Assembly (NCBI GenBank): GCA_039934475.1 | Contig: JBDTMC010000017.1 | Coordinates: forward strand, 1-35,173 | DNA: 35,173 nucleotides | Direction: 5' to 3' | Origin: JBDTMC01 sp039934475 | Lineage (GTDB): Bacteria > Acidobacteriota > Terriglobia > Bryobacterales > Bryobacteraceae | Shown here: positions 10,893 through 17,693 of the stretch, one piece after another | How positions within the stretch are numbered: position 1 is the first letter of the stretch | Layout of the letters: every line of letters begins with the position of its first letter | The notes under the pieces: model-generated | Database searches by the model: none | What the model saw: only the letters and a program-made list of their open reading frames with translations | What the model was told of the DNA's origin: nothing | Made by a program: the position numbers and the translations under genes

Positions 10893-10921
10893 CCAGTGTA
10901 GCGCCAGTACGCGACCAGTAC
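10893..10921. promoter_or_regulatory. Three phased CCAGT direct repeats in the trmO-ugd divergent region
   Basis: CCAGT occurs at 10893, 10904 and 10915, exactly 11 bases apart; the last two copies extend to CCAGTAC. The 78-bp space between the divergent trmO and ugd starts contains all three. A spacing of about one helical turn is typical of an array of regulator sites on one face of the DNA. Which gene is controlled, and by what protein, cannot be seen. Confidence 0.45.
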
Positions 10922-10965
10922 TGAAAGCAGGTAGGCGGCGGAGGGAAGGACTGTATCATTGAGGG

Positions 10966-12324
10966 ATGCGTGTTGCCATCATCGGAACGGGATATGTGGG
11001 CTTAACAACGGGGGTCTGCCTTGGTTACCTCGGACATACAGTGACTTGTATCGACCTGGATGCAGCGAAGGTGGCGAGCCTGCGACAGGGAAAAATTCCG
11101 ATCTATGAGCCCCATCTGGACACCCTGCTGGAAGAGGCGCAAGAGAACATCGTCTTCACCACGGAATACGCAGAGGCCATCCCGCATGCGGAAGTCATAT
11201 TCATCGCCGTGGGCACGCCGCCAATGGAGGACGGCAGTCCCGATTTGAAGTATCTTCGCTCCGCTGCGCAGGCGATTGGCCGCAATATGGGATCGGGATT
11301 TACGGTGGTGGTCAACAAGTCCACAGTGCCAATCGGCAGTGGTAATTGGGTGGGCGCGCTGGTGCGTGAGACATGGGAAGAAACTCACGCAGGTAGCGAA
11401 GCGAATTTCGCCGTGTCCTCCAATCCTGAGTTTCTTCGCGAGGGTTCGGCGCTGCTTGATAGCTTGTATCCGGATCGTGTGGTGGTGGGTTCGGACGAAG
11501 CGCGGGCACTGGAAGTCCTGTACACGCTCTACCGCCCGGTGTTGGACCAGACGTTTGCCGCGCCGACGTTCCTGCCGCGGCCGGAGTCTTTGGGCGCGGT
11601 GCCTATGGTGTCGACTGACCTGGCGTCGGCGGAACTGATTAAGTATGCCGCCAATGCATTCCTGGCACTGAAGATCAGCTACATCAATGAAGTAGGGCGC
11701 CTGGCAGAGAAGGTGGGCGCGGACATTCAACAGGTGGCGCGCGGCATTGGTTTGGATGCTCGAATTGGCATGCGGTTTCTGCAGGCCGGACTCGGTTGGG
11801 GCGGCTCTTGCTTTGGGAAAGACACCTCGGCATTGATATCGACAGCGGCCGAGTACAACCTCGCCATGCCGATTGTTTCGGCGGCGCGCGAGATCAACAA
11901 GCAGCAGCGCGAACGTGTGGTGGAGAAGCTGCTTGGCGAGTTGAAAATCCTGAAGGGCAGAACAGTGGGATTGCTGGGCTTAGCGTTTAAGCCCAACACT
12001 GACGACTTGCGCGAAGCTCCGGCAATCGACATCGCCCGGCGGCTGATTGAGCGCGGCTGCAAGGTGAGGGCCCACGACCCGGTGGCCCTGGAGCGCGCGC
12101 ATCGGGAGTTCCCCGATCTGGCCGGGTCGCTCTGCGATTCGGTGGAAGCGGTATTTCGCCACGCCGATGCGCTGGTGCTGGTGACCGAATGGCCGCAATA
12201 CCGGGATCTGCCGTGGGAGGACTTACTGAAGTCCATGAAGACCAGGATCGTTCTGGACGGCCGCCTGGCGTTAGATCGGACGAAGCTGGAGCGGGAAGGC
12301 GCGCGCTATTTAACTTTGATCTAA
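10966..12324 (+). CDS. ugd: UDP-glucose 6-dehydrogenase
   Basis: A 452-residue enzyme of the UDP-glucose/GDP-mannose dehydrogenase family. It has an N-terminal Rossmann fold beginning MRVAIIGTGYVGLTTGVCLG, the motif SNPEFLREGSAL, a central helical dimerisation domain (AELIKYAANAFLALKISYIN) and the catalytic cysteine C282 in GWGGSCFGKD, then the C-terminal UDP-binding domain (GLAFKPNTDDLREAPAIDI). It oxidises UDP-glucose to UDP-glucuronate with two NAD+, feeding exopolysaccharide or LPS synthesis, consistent with the flippase and glycosyltransferase a few kb downstream. GAGGG directly abuts the ATG; a better-spaced GGAGGGAAGGA ends 15 bases upstream. A TATCAT box at 10953-10958 would place the transcript start very near the ATG, so a leaderless mRNA is possible. 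The stop overlaps the convergent FRG gene by 15 bases. Confidence 0.95.
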   Translation: MRVAIIGTGYVGLTTGVCLGYLGHTVTCIDLDAAKVASLRQGKIPIYEPHLDTLLEEAQENIVFTTEYAEAIPHAEVIFIAVGTPPMEDGSPDLKYLRSAAQAIGRNMGSGFTVVVNKSTVPIGSGNWVGALVRETWEETHAGSEANFAVSSNPEFLREGSALLDSLYPDRVVVGSDEARALEVLYTLYRPVLDQTFAAPTFLPRPESLGAVPMVSTDLASAELIKYAANAFLALKISYINEVGRLAEKVGADIQQVARGIGLDARIGMRFLQAGLGWGGSCFGKDTSALISTAAEYNLAMPIVSAAREINKQQRERVVEKLLGELKILKGRTVGLLGLAFKPNTDDLREAPAIDIARRLIERGCKVRAHDPVALERAHREFPDLAGSLCDSVEAVFRHADALVLVTEWPQYRDLPWEDLLKSMKTRIVLDGRLALDRTKLEREGARYLTLI

Positions 12325-13179
12325 GTTCTCCAACGGCGGAACTGAATCCGGCGACTGCCGGTAAGGATCCAACGACCGGGCCGCCGATCCGCTAGGACTG
12401 TAGTGCCGGGTCAGCCAGCGACTGAGACCGTCCAGTCCGGGGAACAGCACGCGTTCGGTGATGTTCGCCTGATCCAGTTTGTCCCTGATCTCCCACTTCA
12501 AACTCGCGGGGATGATGATGCGGCGGTACACACCGGGGCGATGCTGCAGCCACTCGTCGAGTAGTACGCACGGGTCGGACAACAGCGTGAACAGGGCGTA
12601 CTGATTGACGATGCGTTCGTCCAGCGATGGCGGCTCGAAGAAGACCGCGAACGTCTGCTCGGCGAGCCTGTCCAATTCGCCAAGAGTATTGACGGCACGG
12701 CCAAGGATCTCGGCCGTGATCAGATTGGAACCCTCGCGTGCCAGTAAATCGCGCAACTGCGGCGGTAGAAACTGATGCGCCTTGATGTAGTCAACGCACC
12801 AGATGGCGCCATCCTTGTCGAAGCGCTTTACATTCGCGGTGGCGAAGTGAAGGGCAATGTAGGGGGAGAAAGTCCAATCAAGCAACCGTGTGGGCAACCC
12901 ATGGTGCTGCGCCGTGGCGAGCCAGTTCCACACCGAGTCAGCCGGCACAACTTCGCGATGCGCGTACTTGCGAAAGTTGCGCAGCAGGTTGTTCTCTAGC
13001 TTGGTGAAGCAGCCGCCGAGGCGAACAAGACTCGTCTTCAGGGTGTAGTTTTTGTTCGACAGACCGCGATAGGCGACGCTGCTGCGGAAGCGGCCGATCT
13101 CGTCGTTCCAGGCGTTATCGTAGAGACGGTCGTGCAACTCGCCCCAACTCGAAACGACGATGTCGTTCGAATCGTTCAA
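12310..13179 (-). CDS. FRG domain-containing protein
   Basis: A 289-residue protein with the FRG domain (named for its conserved Phe-Arg-Gly; here YRG at 37-39 in AYRGLSNKNYTLKTSL). The second conserved block, LATAQHHGLPTRLLDW followed by SPYIALHFA at about residues 87-113, is clear. The C-terminal half (QYALFTLLSDPC, RIIIPASLKWEIRDKL, NITERVLFPGLDGLSRWL) is also typical. No signal peptide; cytoplasmic. FRG proteins have no established biochemical role; they often occur in accessory and defence-like contexts. Here the gene starts only 9 bases after accD on the same strand, so it probably rides on the accD transcript. Its 3' end overlaps the convergent ugd gene by 15 bases. Confidence 0.85.
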   Translation of the reverse strand: MNDSNDIVVSSWGELHDRLYDNAWNDEIGRFRSSVAYRGLSNKNYTLKTSLVRLGGCFTKLENNLLRNFRKYAHREVVPADSVWNWLATAQHHGLPTRLLDWTFSPYIALHFATANVKRFDKDGAIWCVDYIKAHQFLPPQLRDLLAREGSNLITAEILGRAVNTLGELDRLAEQTFAVFFEPPSLDERIVNQYALFTLLSDPCVLLDEWLQHRPGVYRRIIIPASLKWEIRDKLDQANITERVLFPGLDGLSRWLTRHYSPSGSAARSLDPYRQSPDSVPPLENLDQS

Positions 13180-13188
13180 AGGCCGCTC

Positions 13189-14043
13189 CTAGTTCGCCGG
13201 CCCGCACATGAACGTGAGCGAGCTGGCAATGTATGTCTTAAGGCCCGGCCGGGGCACTACCGCGTCCAGGAAACCATGCTGCAAAAGGAACTCGCTGCGT
13301 TGGAAGCCTTCAGGCAGCTTCTGGCGGATCGTCTGTTCGATGACGCGGGGACCGGCAAATCCAATGAGCGCTCCGGGTTCACCGATATTCAGGTCGCCGA
13401 GCATGGCGAAACTGGCGGTCACGCCCCCGGTGGTTGGATCCGTCATCACACTGATGAAGGGCACGCGGGCTTCGTCCAGGCGCATCAATGCCGAGGAGAT
13501 CTTCGCCAACTGCATCAGGCTGACAGCGCCTTCCTGCATACGCGCTCCGCCGCTGGCTGAGACGATGATGATGGGTGCCTTCCACTCCATCGAACGTTCA
13601 ATGGCGCGCGTGATCTTCTCGCCGACCACCGAGCCCATGCTGCCGCCGATAAACTTAAGCTCGAGAGAGCAGATATTGACGCGGCGGCCGTGCAAGTTGC
13701 CGCTCGCGCTGATAACGGCATCGGGCAAGGATGTGCTCTTGCGCATGCCGATAAGACGATCCTTGTAAGATTTGGAATCGACGAACTCGAGCGGATCGGT
13801 GGAGATCATCTCCGCGTCGTGCTCCTGCCATGCATCGTCGAAGAGCGTACGGAGTCGCGCCGCCGCATCCAACCGGAAGTGGTATCCACACTTCGGACAG
13901 ACGCTCATATTGTCGTCCAGGGCCTTCCGCCAAATCACCTGTGCGCAGCCGTCGCACTTCATCCAAAGCCCCTCGGTGCGCACGGTCTTCTCGCCGCTGT
14001 CGAGCTTTGTTAAGTTGAGTTTCTTTCTTGTGAACCAGGCCAT
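13189..14043 (-). CDS. accD: Acetyl-CoA carboxylase carboxyltransferase subunit beta
   Basis: A 284-residue AccD. The N-terminal zinc ribbon has C30, C33, C49 and C52 (CDGC and CPKC). The crotonase-fold carboxyltransferase domain follows, with SKSYKDRLIGMRKSTSLPDAV, the oxyanion-hole region IVSASGGARMQEG and the segment VMTDPTTGGVTASFAMLGDLNIGEP broken here as in all AccD proteins by the glycine-rich turn. The enzyme transfers the carboxyl group from biotin to acetyl-CoA, with AccA as partner, in the first step of fatty acid synthesis. There is no accA or folC in view; folC is often the neighbour of accD in other bacteria. The ATG at 14043 begins the conserved MAWFTRKK; I see no good Shine-Dalgarno. 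It lies 50 bases after rlmH. Confidence 0.97.
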   Translation of the reverse strand: MAWFTRKKLNLTKLDSGEKTVRTEGLWMKCDGCAQVIWRKALDDNMSVCPKCGYHFRLDAAARLRTLFDDAWQEHDAEMISTDPLEFVDSKSYKDRLIGMRKSTSLPDAVISASGNLHGRRVNICSLELKFIGGSMGSVVGEKITRAIERSMEWKAPIIIVSASGGARMQEGAVSLMQLAKISSALMRLDEARVPFISVMTDPTTGGVTASFAMLGDLNIGEPGALIGFAGPRVIEQTIRQKLPEGFQRSEFLLQHGFLDAVVPRPGLKTYIASSLTFMCGPAN

Positions 14044-14093
14044 GGGTGATTGTTTCTTGCTGCTAGGACGCTACGGAGTGCTCAGTCTCAAGG

Positions 14094-14513
14094 CTAACGC
14101 GGATAAGGATGCCCCCGCAAGGTTGTGAAGGCGCGATAGATCTGCTCGGTCAGCATGGCACGGGCGAGTTCGTGCGGCCATGTCATTGGGGACAGGGAGA
14201 GCAAAAGGTCCGCGCGTGGCCGCCATTCCGGCGGAAGGCCATCATGGCCGCCGATGAGGAAGACCAGATCGCGAGCCTCCTGCTCGCCTTTCGCCACTAG
14301 CGCCGTGAACGAGGCCGAGTCCATCGCCTTTCCCGCAGGGTCGAGAAAGACACGGTTGGCTGAGGGGTGCTTGGCGAACAAATCGAAGCGGCCCGGCTGG
14401 ATCTCCCGCATCTCACACCGCGCAAATCGCTCGCAGCGCTTCAGGAAATCTGCGGCGATCGCATTGGCGTGTTGGTCGCGGGGCTTGCCGATGAAGTAGA
14501 CGTAGATTCGCAC
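14094..14513 (-). CDS. rlmH: 23S rRNA pseudouridine-1915 N3-methyltransferase RlmH
   Basis: A 139-residue SPOUT-family methyltransferase, slightly shorter than the usual 155. The knotted SAM-binding part is clear: LVFLIGGHDGLP, LSLSPMTWPHELARAMLTEQIYRA and the C-terminus LRGHPYPR, equivalent to the conserved LRGxPYHR. RlmH methylates pseudouridine 1915 in helix 69 of 23S rRNA, on assembled 70S ribosomes. The ATG at 14513 begins MRIYVYFIGKPRD, matching the family start. It is first in a likely rlmH-accD-FRG operon and is divergent from the flippase gene across 207 bases. Confidence 0.95.
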   Translation of the reverse strand: MRIYVYFIGKPRDQHANAIAADFLKRCERFARCEMREIQPGRFDLFAKHPSANRVFLDPAGKAMDSASFTALVAKGEQEARDLVFLIGGHDGLPPEWRPRADLLLSLSPMTWPHELARAMLTEQIYRAFTTLRGHPYPR

Positions 14514-14533
14514 GGCTAGTTATCAGTATCGCC

Positions 14534-14562
14534 TTGACTCCGGTGAAATTCGGGTCTATAGA
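14534..14562 (+). promoter_or_regulatory. Candidate sigma-70-type promoter upstream of the flippase gene
   Basis: TTGACT at 14534-14539 and TATAGA at 14557-14562 are separated by exactly 17 bases, close to the bacterial housekeeping consensus. It points at the flippase gene and would give a leader of about 150 bases. The rest of the 207-base gap between rlmH and the flippase holds no supported gene. Confidence 0.5.
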
Positions 14563-14720
14563 GTTGAATAGGCGGTTTGACCACTCCGCTATACTGGCCG
14601 TTACTAATGGAATCTACGGGCAGCTCGGACACAACGACGTGCTCCGTGTGAGGTGCGTGTGGCCCTCTCCGCACCCCCAGAGGGGTTGGGATGAACTCGT
14701 GCTGAAGGCGGCGCCTGCGC

Positions 14721-16214
14721 TTGGCTGAAGAACTGCAGACCGGCAACGCGCAGAACTCAGAGCCTTCGGCGCGGTCTCGCAGCCTCGACTCCCATCTCGT
14801 TCGCGGCGTGGGTTGGACTGCAGTCTCCAAGTGGTCAGCGCAAGTCGTCTCATGGAGCTCAATGCTGGTGCTGGCGCGGCTGCTGACGCCGGCGGACTTT
14901 GGCCTTGTGGGCATGGCCAGTGTGTTCCTGGGCCTGGTGACGATGGCCAGTGAATTCGGCCTGGGCAGTGCCGTTGTCACGATGCGCGAACTGCCGGAGC
15001 ACGAGATCCGCCAGTTGCATACGTGCTCGGCGCTTTTCGGCTTAGGAGCTTGGCTGCTGGCGCTGGCCGCGGCCCTCCCAGTGGCGTCCTTCTTCGGTAC
15101 GCCGGCACTCGCGCCAATACTCGCCGTGGCCAGCCTGAGCTTCCTGCCAGGAGGTTTCCGGACGGTGCCGGGCGCGATCTTGCAACGGGAAATGGGATTC
15201 AAGCTCATCTCCTTCGCCGAGGCCATGCAATCGATCATTCAGGCGTGCGGCGCTATAACGCTTGCGTGGATGGGCTTTGGGTATTGGTCTCTTGTCTGGC
15301 CGGCGGTGGCTGGAAGCGTAGTGTACGCGGGTCTTCTGTTGCGCTGGAGTCCACAATCGTTCGCGCGCCCGAGGTGGCGGGCGGTACGACCAGCGCTTGT
15401 CTTCGGTTCCCACCTGCTGGTCTCGCGTCTGTCCTGGTACCTGTACTCGAACGCGGACTTCGCGGTGGCGGGCAAGACGCAAGGCGCGTCGCAGTTGGGC
15501 GCCTACAACCTGGCTTGGAGCCTGGCCAGCATGCCGGTGGACAAGATCTCAGACATCCTCACGCGCGTGACACCGAGTATCTTTTCGGCAGTGAAGAATA
15601 GCGATGAGGAAACCCGCCGCTATCTGACAGGCATTACAGGGCCCCTGGCGTTCGTGACTTTTCCGGCGGCGTTCGGACTGGCGGTGGTGGCCCCCGACGC
15701 ACTGGTCACGTTGCTGGGACCACAGTGGGCTCCCGCCATGATGCCTCTCAGGCTGCTGGCCAGCTATGCTTCTCTGCGGTCAATCTCCACCGTCCTTCCA
15801 CACATCCTGGTGGCGAGAAAAGACACCCGCTTCGGGATGTGGAGTGCCCTCTTCTCGCTGTCTGTGCTAATCCCTTCCTTTGTCATCGGAAGCCATTGGG
15901 GTATCACTGGCATTGCGTGGGCCTGGGTGGTGGCCTATCCGGTAGTGGCCTTTCCCGTATATTGGCGGACGTTCCACCTGATTCACCTCAATCCGGTGGA
16001 CTACCTGCGCGCACTGTGGCCTACCATTCTAGCCAGCGGCGTGATGGTGATAAGCGCCTTGGCAGCGAAATCGCTGCTGCCGGCCGCGCCGATTCCCCTG
16101 CGTTTAGCAGCGGAGGTGTTGGCTGGGGGAACCGCTTACCTCGGCGTATATCTCCTGTTCTTTCGCGACAGGCTGAAACGGTACAGGCGGCTGGCCCGAT
16201 CCGGAGGGGCCTAG
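14721..16214 (+). CDS. Polysaccharide flippase (MOP superfamily, Wzx/WzxC-like)
   Basis: A 497-residue membrane protein with about 12-14 hydrophobic segments and the family opening HLVRGVGWTAVSKWSAQ, LVLARLLTPADFGLVGMA, GLGSAVV and PGAILQREMGFK. This places it in the lipopolysaccharide/exopolysaccharide flippase group (PST/Wzx), which moves undecaprenyl-linked repeat units across the inner membrane. The start is probably the TTG at 14721, because the upstream reading frame is closed by a TGA at 14703 and the first in-frame ATG (near residue 48) would delete the first membrane segment. An ATG with a good Shine-Dalgarno (AGAGGGG) sits at 14691 in the same frame, just before that TGA. The stop at 16212 is 6 bases from the stop of the convergent GT39 gene. 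Confidence 0.88.
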   Translation: MAEELQTGNAQNSEPSARSRSLDSHLVRGVGWTAVSKWSAQVVSWSSMLVLARLLTPADFGLVGMASVFLGLVTMASEFGLGSAVVTMRELPEHEIRQLHTCSALFGLGAWLLALAAALPVASFFGTPALAPILAVASLSFLPGGFRTVPGAILQREMGFKLISFAEAMQSIIQACGAITLAWMGFGYWSLVWPAVAGSVVYAGLLLRWSPQSFARPRWRAVRPALVFGSHLLVSRLSWYLYSNADFAVAGKTQGASQLGAYNLAWSLASMPVDKISDILTRVTPSIFSAVKNSDEETRRYLTGITGPLAFVTFPAAFGLAVVAPDALVTLLGPQWAPAMMPLRLLASYASLRSISTVLPHILVARKDTRFGMWSALFSLSVLIPSFVIGSHWGITGIAWAWVVAYPVVAFPVYWRTFHLIHLNPVDYLRALWPTILASGVMVISALAAKSLLPAAPIPLRLAAEVLAGGTAYLGVYLLFFRDRLKRYRRLARSGGA

Positions 16215-16220
16215 CCTAGC

Positions 16221-17684
16221 CTAGAGTGCCCCGCCGGCCTTCCGCTTGTGGAGCACAAGCAATCGCGTCCCCCAGACGGAATTGTGCGGTGAATAATACT
16301 GCTGGCTCGTGATTTCAAATTGATGAAACAGCGAATGCACAGCGGTGTCCTCTCGCGGTGCCGCTGGGCGGTAAAGGACAATGCACTTTTCCGGTAACGT
16401 TGTGGGGTCAGCGGGAAGCTCATCGATTGGACGGCTTCGTTGCAGGTAGAACGCTACGGGCTCTCCGATGCCATAAGGCCAGGTAGTATACACGGGTAAT
16501 TCACGATCAGTGCGCCCCAATGTATCTGCGATTGCCGCGTACGGGACTCGCGACGGTCCGGGCCAGTCATTCCACAGGGGGAGAACTTGAAGAAGGAACA
16601 GGATGGTCACGCCGCCTGCCAATACCCGCGACGGTTTTGAGGCGAGCGAGGATAGTCGCCATAAGCCGTAGCACGCAAGGAGAAGAGCCGCGAGAATCGA
16701 CGGGAGCACGTGCCGCTCACCGAAAATGGGTAGGTTGAATGGCCATCGGCTCAGAATGAAAGCGAGGACCGGAGGCATCACCAGCATCAGGGCCAGGGTG
16801 AACTTGGTGCGAGAACCGAGCGGCTGATGCTCGTTACGGAAGGCCGGCAGCAACGCTATAGCGATGAGTATCGTTCCGGCTACGAGGACCAGAGTCGTGG
16901 CTCCTGTGAAATCGGGTATGCCGAGATAGTCGGCGAAGGTCATCTTCAAGTCGTAAAGCGTCGGCAGTCCTTGCCATCCAAGATTCGAAGAGATACCAGA
17001 TTTGTTCTGATAGACGGGGAGTATCTGATATACCCAGGGAAGGAACAATGCGCAGGCGAGCGCCAGGGAAGCTACGGCTTGCATCCGGAGCCGCTTCGAA
17101 TTGTTCGTCAATACGACCGGAAGAACGACTGCGGCGCTGTAGAATATGCCGAAGTAGTGAGTGTAGAACAGTGCGACCATGACAGTCGTTCCGGTGAGCC
17201 AATACATCCACTTATACCCGTGACGCTCCATCAGACAGGACCAGACAAGGAGCATACCAACGAGTAGGCAGAACAACGCATAGGAGCGCGCTTGTTGGCT
17301 ATAGAAAATGTGCGTCTTGTTCAATGCCAGCAACAAGGCAGCCAGAATCGCGGGGCTCCTGAGCGGAGTGGCGATATAACCGGCCAGGATCACAATCACG
17401 ATACAGGTTGCCCCAGCGGCCAGAGACAGAAACCTGATACGTGTAGGAGACACAGGGCGGCTATCCGGCAACGTAAGCTTTAGAGCCAGATAATACAAGG
17501 GAGGATGCACCAAATCTTGCTTGATCAGATTCAATGCCTGCGGCACGTCAGCAGAGGCAACGCGAAGAGAGAACAGTTCATCGCCATCCACACTCTCAGC
17601 GGAGATCCAGGCCAGCCGCAAGAAGAGAGCTAGTGCAACTAGCAGGATGGCTACGCCCAGAGAACGCCGCAGGGAATGACTCAT
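16221..17684 (-). CDS. GT39-type membrane glycosyltransferase (ArnT/PMT-like)
   Basis: A 487-residue integral membrane protein with many hydrophobic segments. The first periplasmic loop has the acidic motif VDGDELFSLRVAS at about residues 32-44, followed by HPPLYYLALKLTL; DE plus HPPLYY is characteristic of GT-C fold enzymes of the GT39/PMT_2 group that transfer a sugar from a polyprenyl-phosphate donor. KTHIFYSQQARSYALF and YTHYFGIFY are also typical. Acceptor and donor are unknown. The gene begins 9 bases after the ABC-F gene on the same strand and ends 6 bases from the convergent flippase. By eye its base composition is less GC-rich than its neighbours, which may mean a separate origin. 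Confidence 0.85.
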   Translation of the reverse strand: MSHSLRRSLGVAILLVALALFLRLAWISAESVDGDELFSLRVASADVPQALNLIKQDLVHPPLYYLALKLTLPDSRPVSPTRIRFLSLAAGATCIVIVILAGYIATPLRSPAILAALLLALNKTHIFYSQQARSYALFCLLVGMLLVWSCLMERHGYKWMYWLTGTTVMVALFYTHYFGIFYSAAVVLPVVLTNNSKRLRMQAVASLALACALFLPWVYQILPVYQNKSGISSNLGWQGLPTLYDLKMTFADYLGIPDFTGATTLVLVAGTILIAIALLPAFRNEHQPLGSRTKFTLALMLVMPPVLAFILSRWPFNLPIFGERHVLPSILAALLLACYGLWRLSSLASKPSRVLAGGVTILFLLQVLPLWNDWPGPSRVPYAAIADTLGRTDRELPVYTTWPYGIGEPVAFYLQRSRPIDELPADPTTLPEKCIVLYRPAAPREDTAVHSLFHQFEITSQQYYSPHNSVWGTRLLVLHKRKAGGAL

Positions 17685-17693
17685 AAAGTCCTT

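Noticed and set aside
14610..14654. 14-codon frame ATG...TGA in the flippase leader
   Set aside because: No Shine-Dalgarno precedes the ATG and the peptide has no regulatory codon run; too short to support.
16221..17684. GT39 gene as recently acquired DNA
   Set aside because: Lower GC by eye is suggestive, but there are no flanking repeats, mobility genes or tRNA, so transfer is not supported beyond a remark.
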